In this document: piece after piece, positions 41,553 to 41,694 of the stretch | Numbering within the stretch: the stretch's first letter is position 1 | Layout of the letters: each line of letters starts with the position of its first letter | NCBI GenBank assembly: GCA_022712945.1 | Contig: JAFLJP010000027.1 | Span: 1-41,694, forward strand | Reading direction: 5' to 3' | Source of the DNA: Gammaproteobacteria bacterium | Lineage (GTDB): Bacteria; Pseudomonadota; Gammaproteobacteria; RBG-16-57-12 | DNA length: 41,694 nt | Made by a program: the position numbers and the translations under genes | Notes under the pieces: generated by a model | What the model saw: the letters and a program-made list of their open reading frames with translations, nothing else | The model's database searches: none | What the model was told of the DNA's origin: nothing

Positions 41553-41694
41553 TGTAACTACTCAGCGCATTCATCTTTTGCCTCAACTCTTCGTTATTTT
41601 CGTACTCAATCGGTCACATATACCCATATGCTCCCTCTTTCCGTGCAAAAATGCCTCGATTTGAGGCAAAATCTAAACACGCTGAATAGTTACA
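41553..41694. repeat. Inverted-repeat element related to family B ends
   Basis: TGTAACTACTCAGCG (41553-41567) and its inverted counterpart CGCTGAATAGTTACA (41680-41694) lie at the ends, and the pairing continues inward to TTTTGCCTCAA / TTGAGGCAAAA. The interior differs from the 124 bp copies. The right end coincides with the window edge, so the full extent is uncertain. Confidence 0.6.

Overview
The window is about 41.7 kb of a gammaproteobacterial chromosome. The clearest markers are the block corB-like / ypjD / ffh / rpsP-rimM-trmD-rplS / xerD / dsbC, mutY followed by yggX, the LPS heptose-Kdo genes gmhA-hldE-waaA, the ribosomal oxygenase roxA, and a tRNA-Phe. A PEP-CTERM protein, a tetraheme cytochrome and a ferric-iron ABC importer suggest a free-living environmental species, perhaps near the sulfur-oxidising gammaproteobacteria. 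That placement is inference; nothing here fixes the genus. Nearly all of the window is core or housekeeping genes. The accessory layer is small repeated DNA elements.

Layout. 1-369 holds only gene debris. 370-5828 (minus) is an apparent operon: an UshA-like tetraheme cytochrome, a membrane fusion protein and an RND pump. 6167-6898 (minus) is an EEP-fold phosphohydrolase. 7045-8959 (plus) carries a Nudix hydrolase, mutY and yggX. tRNA-Phe at 9085-9160 lies between inverted insertion-sequence ends. It is followed by a glutamate dehydrogenase (minus), an M18 aminopeptidase (plus), a membrane J-domain protein and a DUF445 protein (both minus). 13978-15716 is pgl-glk (hexose phosphate entry). 15782-16717 (minus) is an LpxL-type acyltransferase, next to gmhA-hldE-waaA (plus) at 16822-20106. 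A PEP-CTERM gene with a sigma-54-type promoter follows. 20987-26339 (minus) is roxA, aguB, aguA, a CorB-type CBS protein and ypjD. 26598-32254 (plus) is a metallo-beta-lactamase-fold phosphodiesterase, ffh, the rpsP operon, rplS and xerD, then dsbC. 33169-37033 (minus) is fbpC-fbpB-fbpA behind a Fur-box promoter. The right end has DUF2797 and DUF3422 proteins, a DUF1566 lipoprotein and a retropepsin-like aspartic protease.

The most unusual content is between the genes. At least four families of short inverted-repeat elements occur: (A) about 115 bp with AGGGATGTAGAA ends, three full copies and two deleted ones; (B) 124 bp with TGTAAC-type ends, two copies plus a 142 bp relative; (C) GAGACCTTTGCAC ends, 138 bp with a 4 bp target duplication, plus a 64 bp deleted copy, on the two sides of fbpA; (D) a 54 bp near-perfect palindrome at the trmD stop codon. 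A fifth set is the insertion-sequence ends around tRNA-Phe. Several elements sit exactly on stop codons. In fbpA the insertion appears to have replaced TAA by TGA without changing the protein. I found no CRISPR array, prophage, complete insertion sequence or recognisable defence system, and no clearly novel multi-gene system. The element families and the cytochrome/RND operon are the best candidates for further work.
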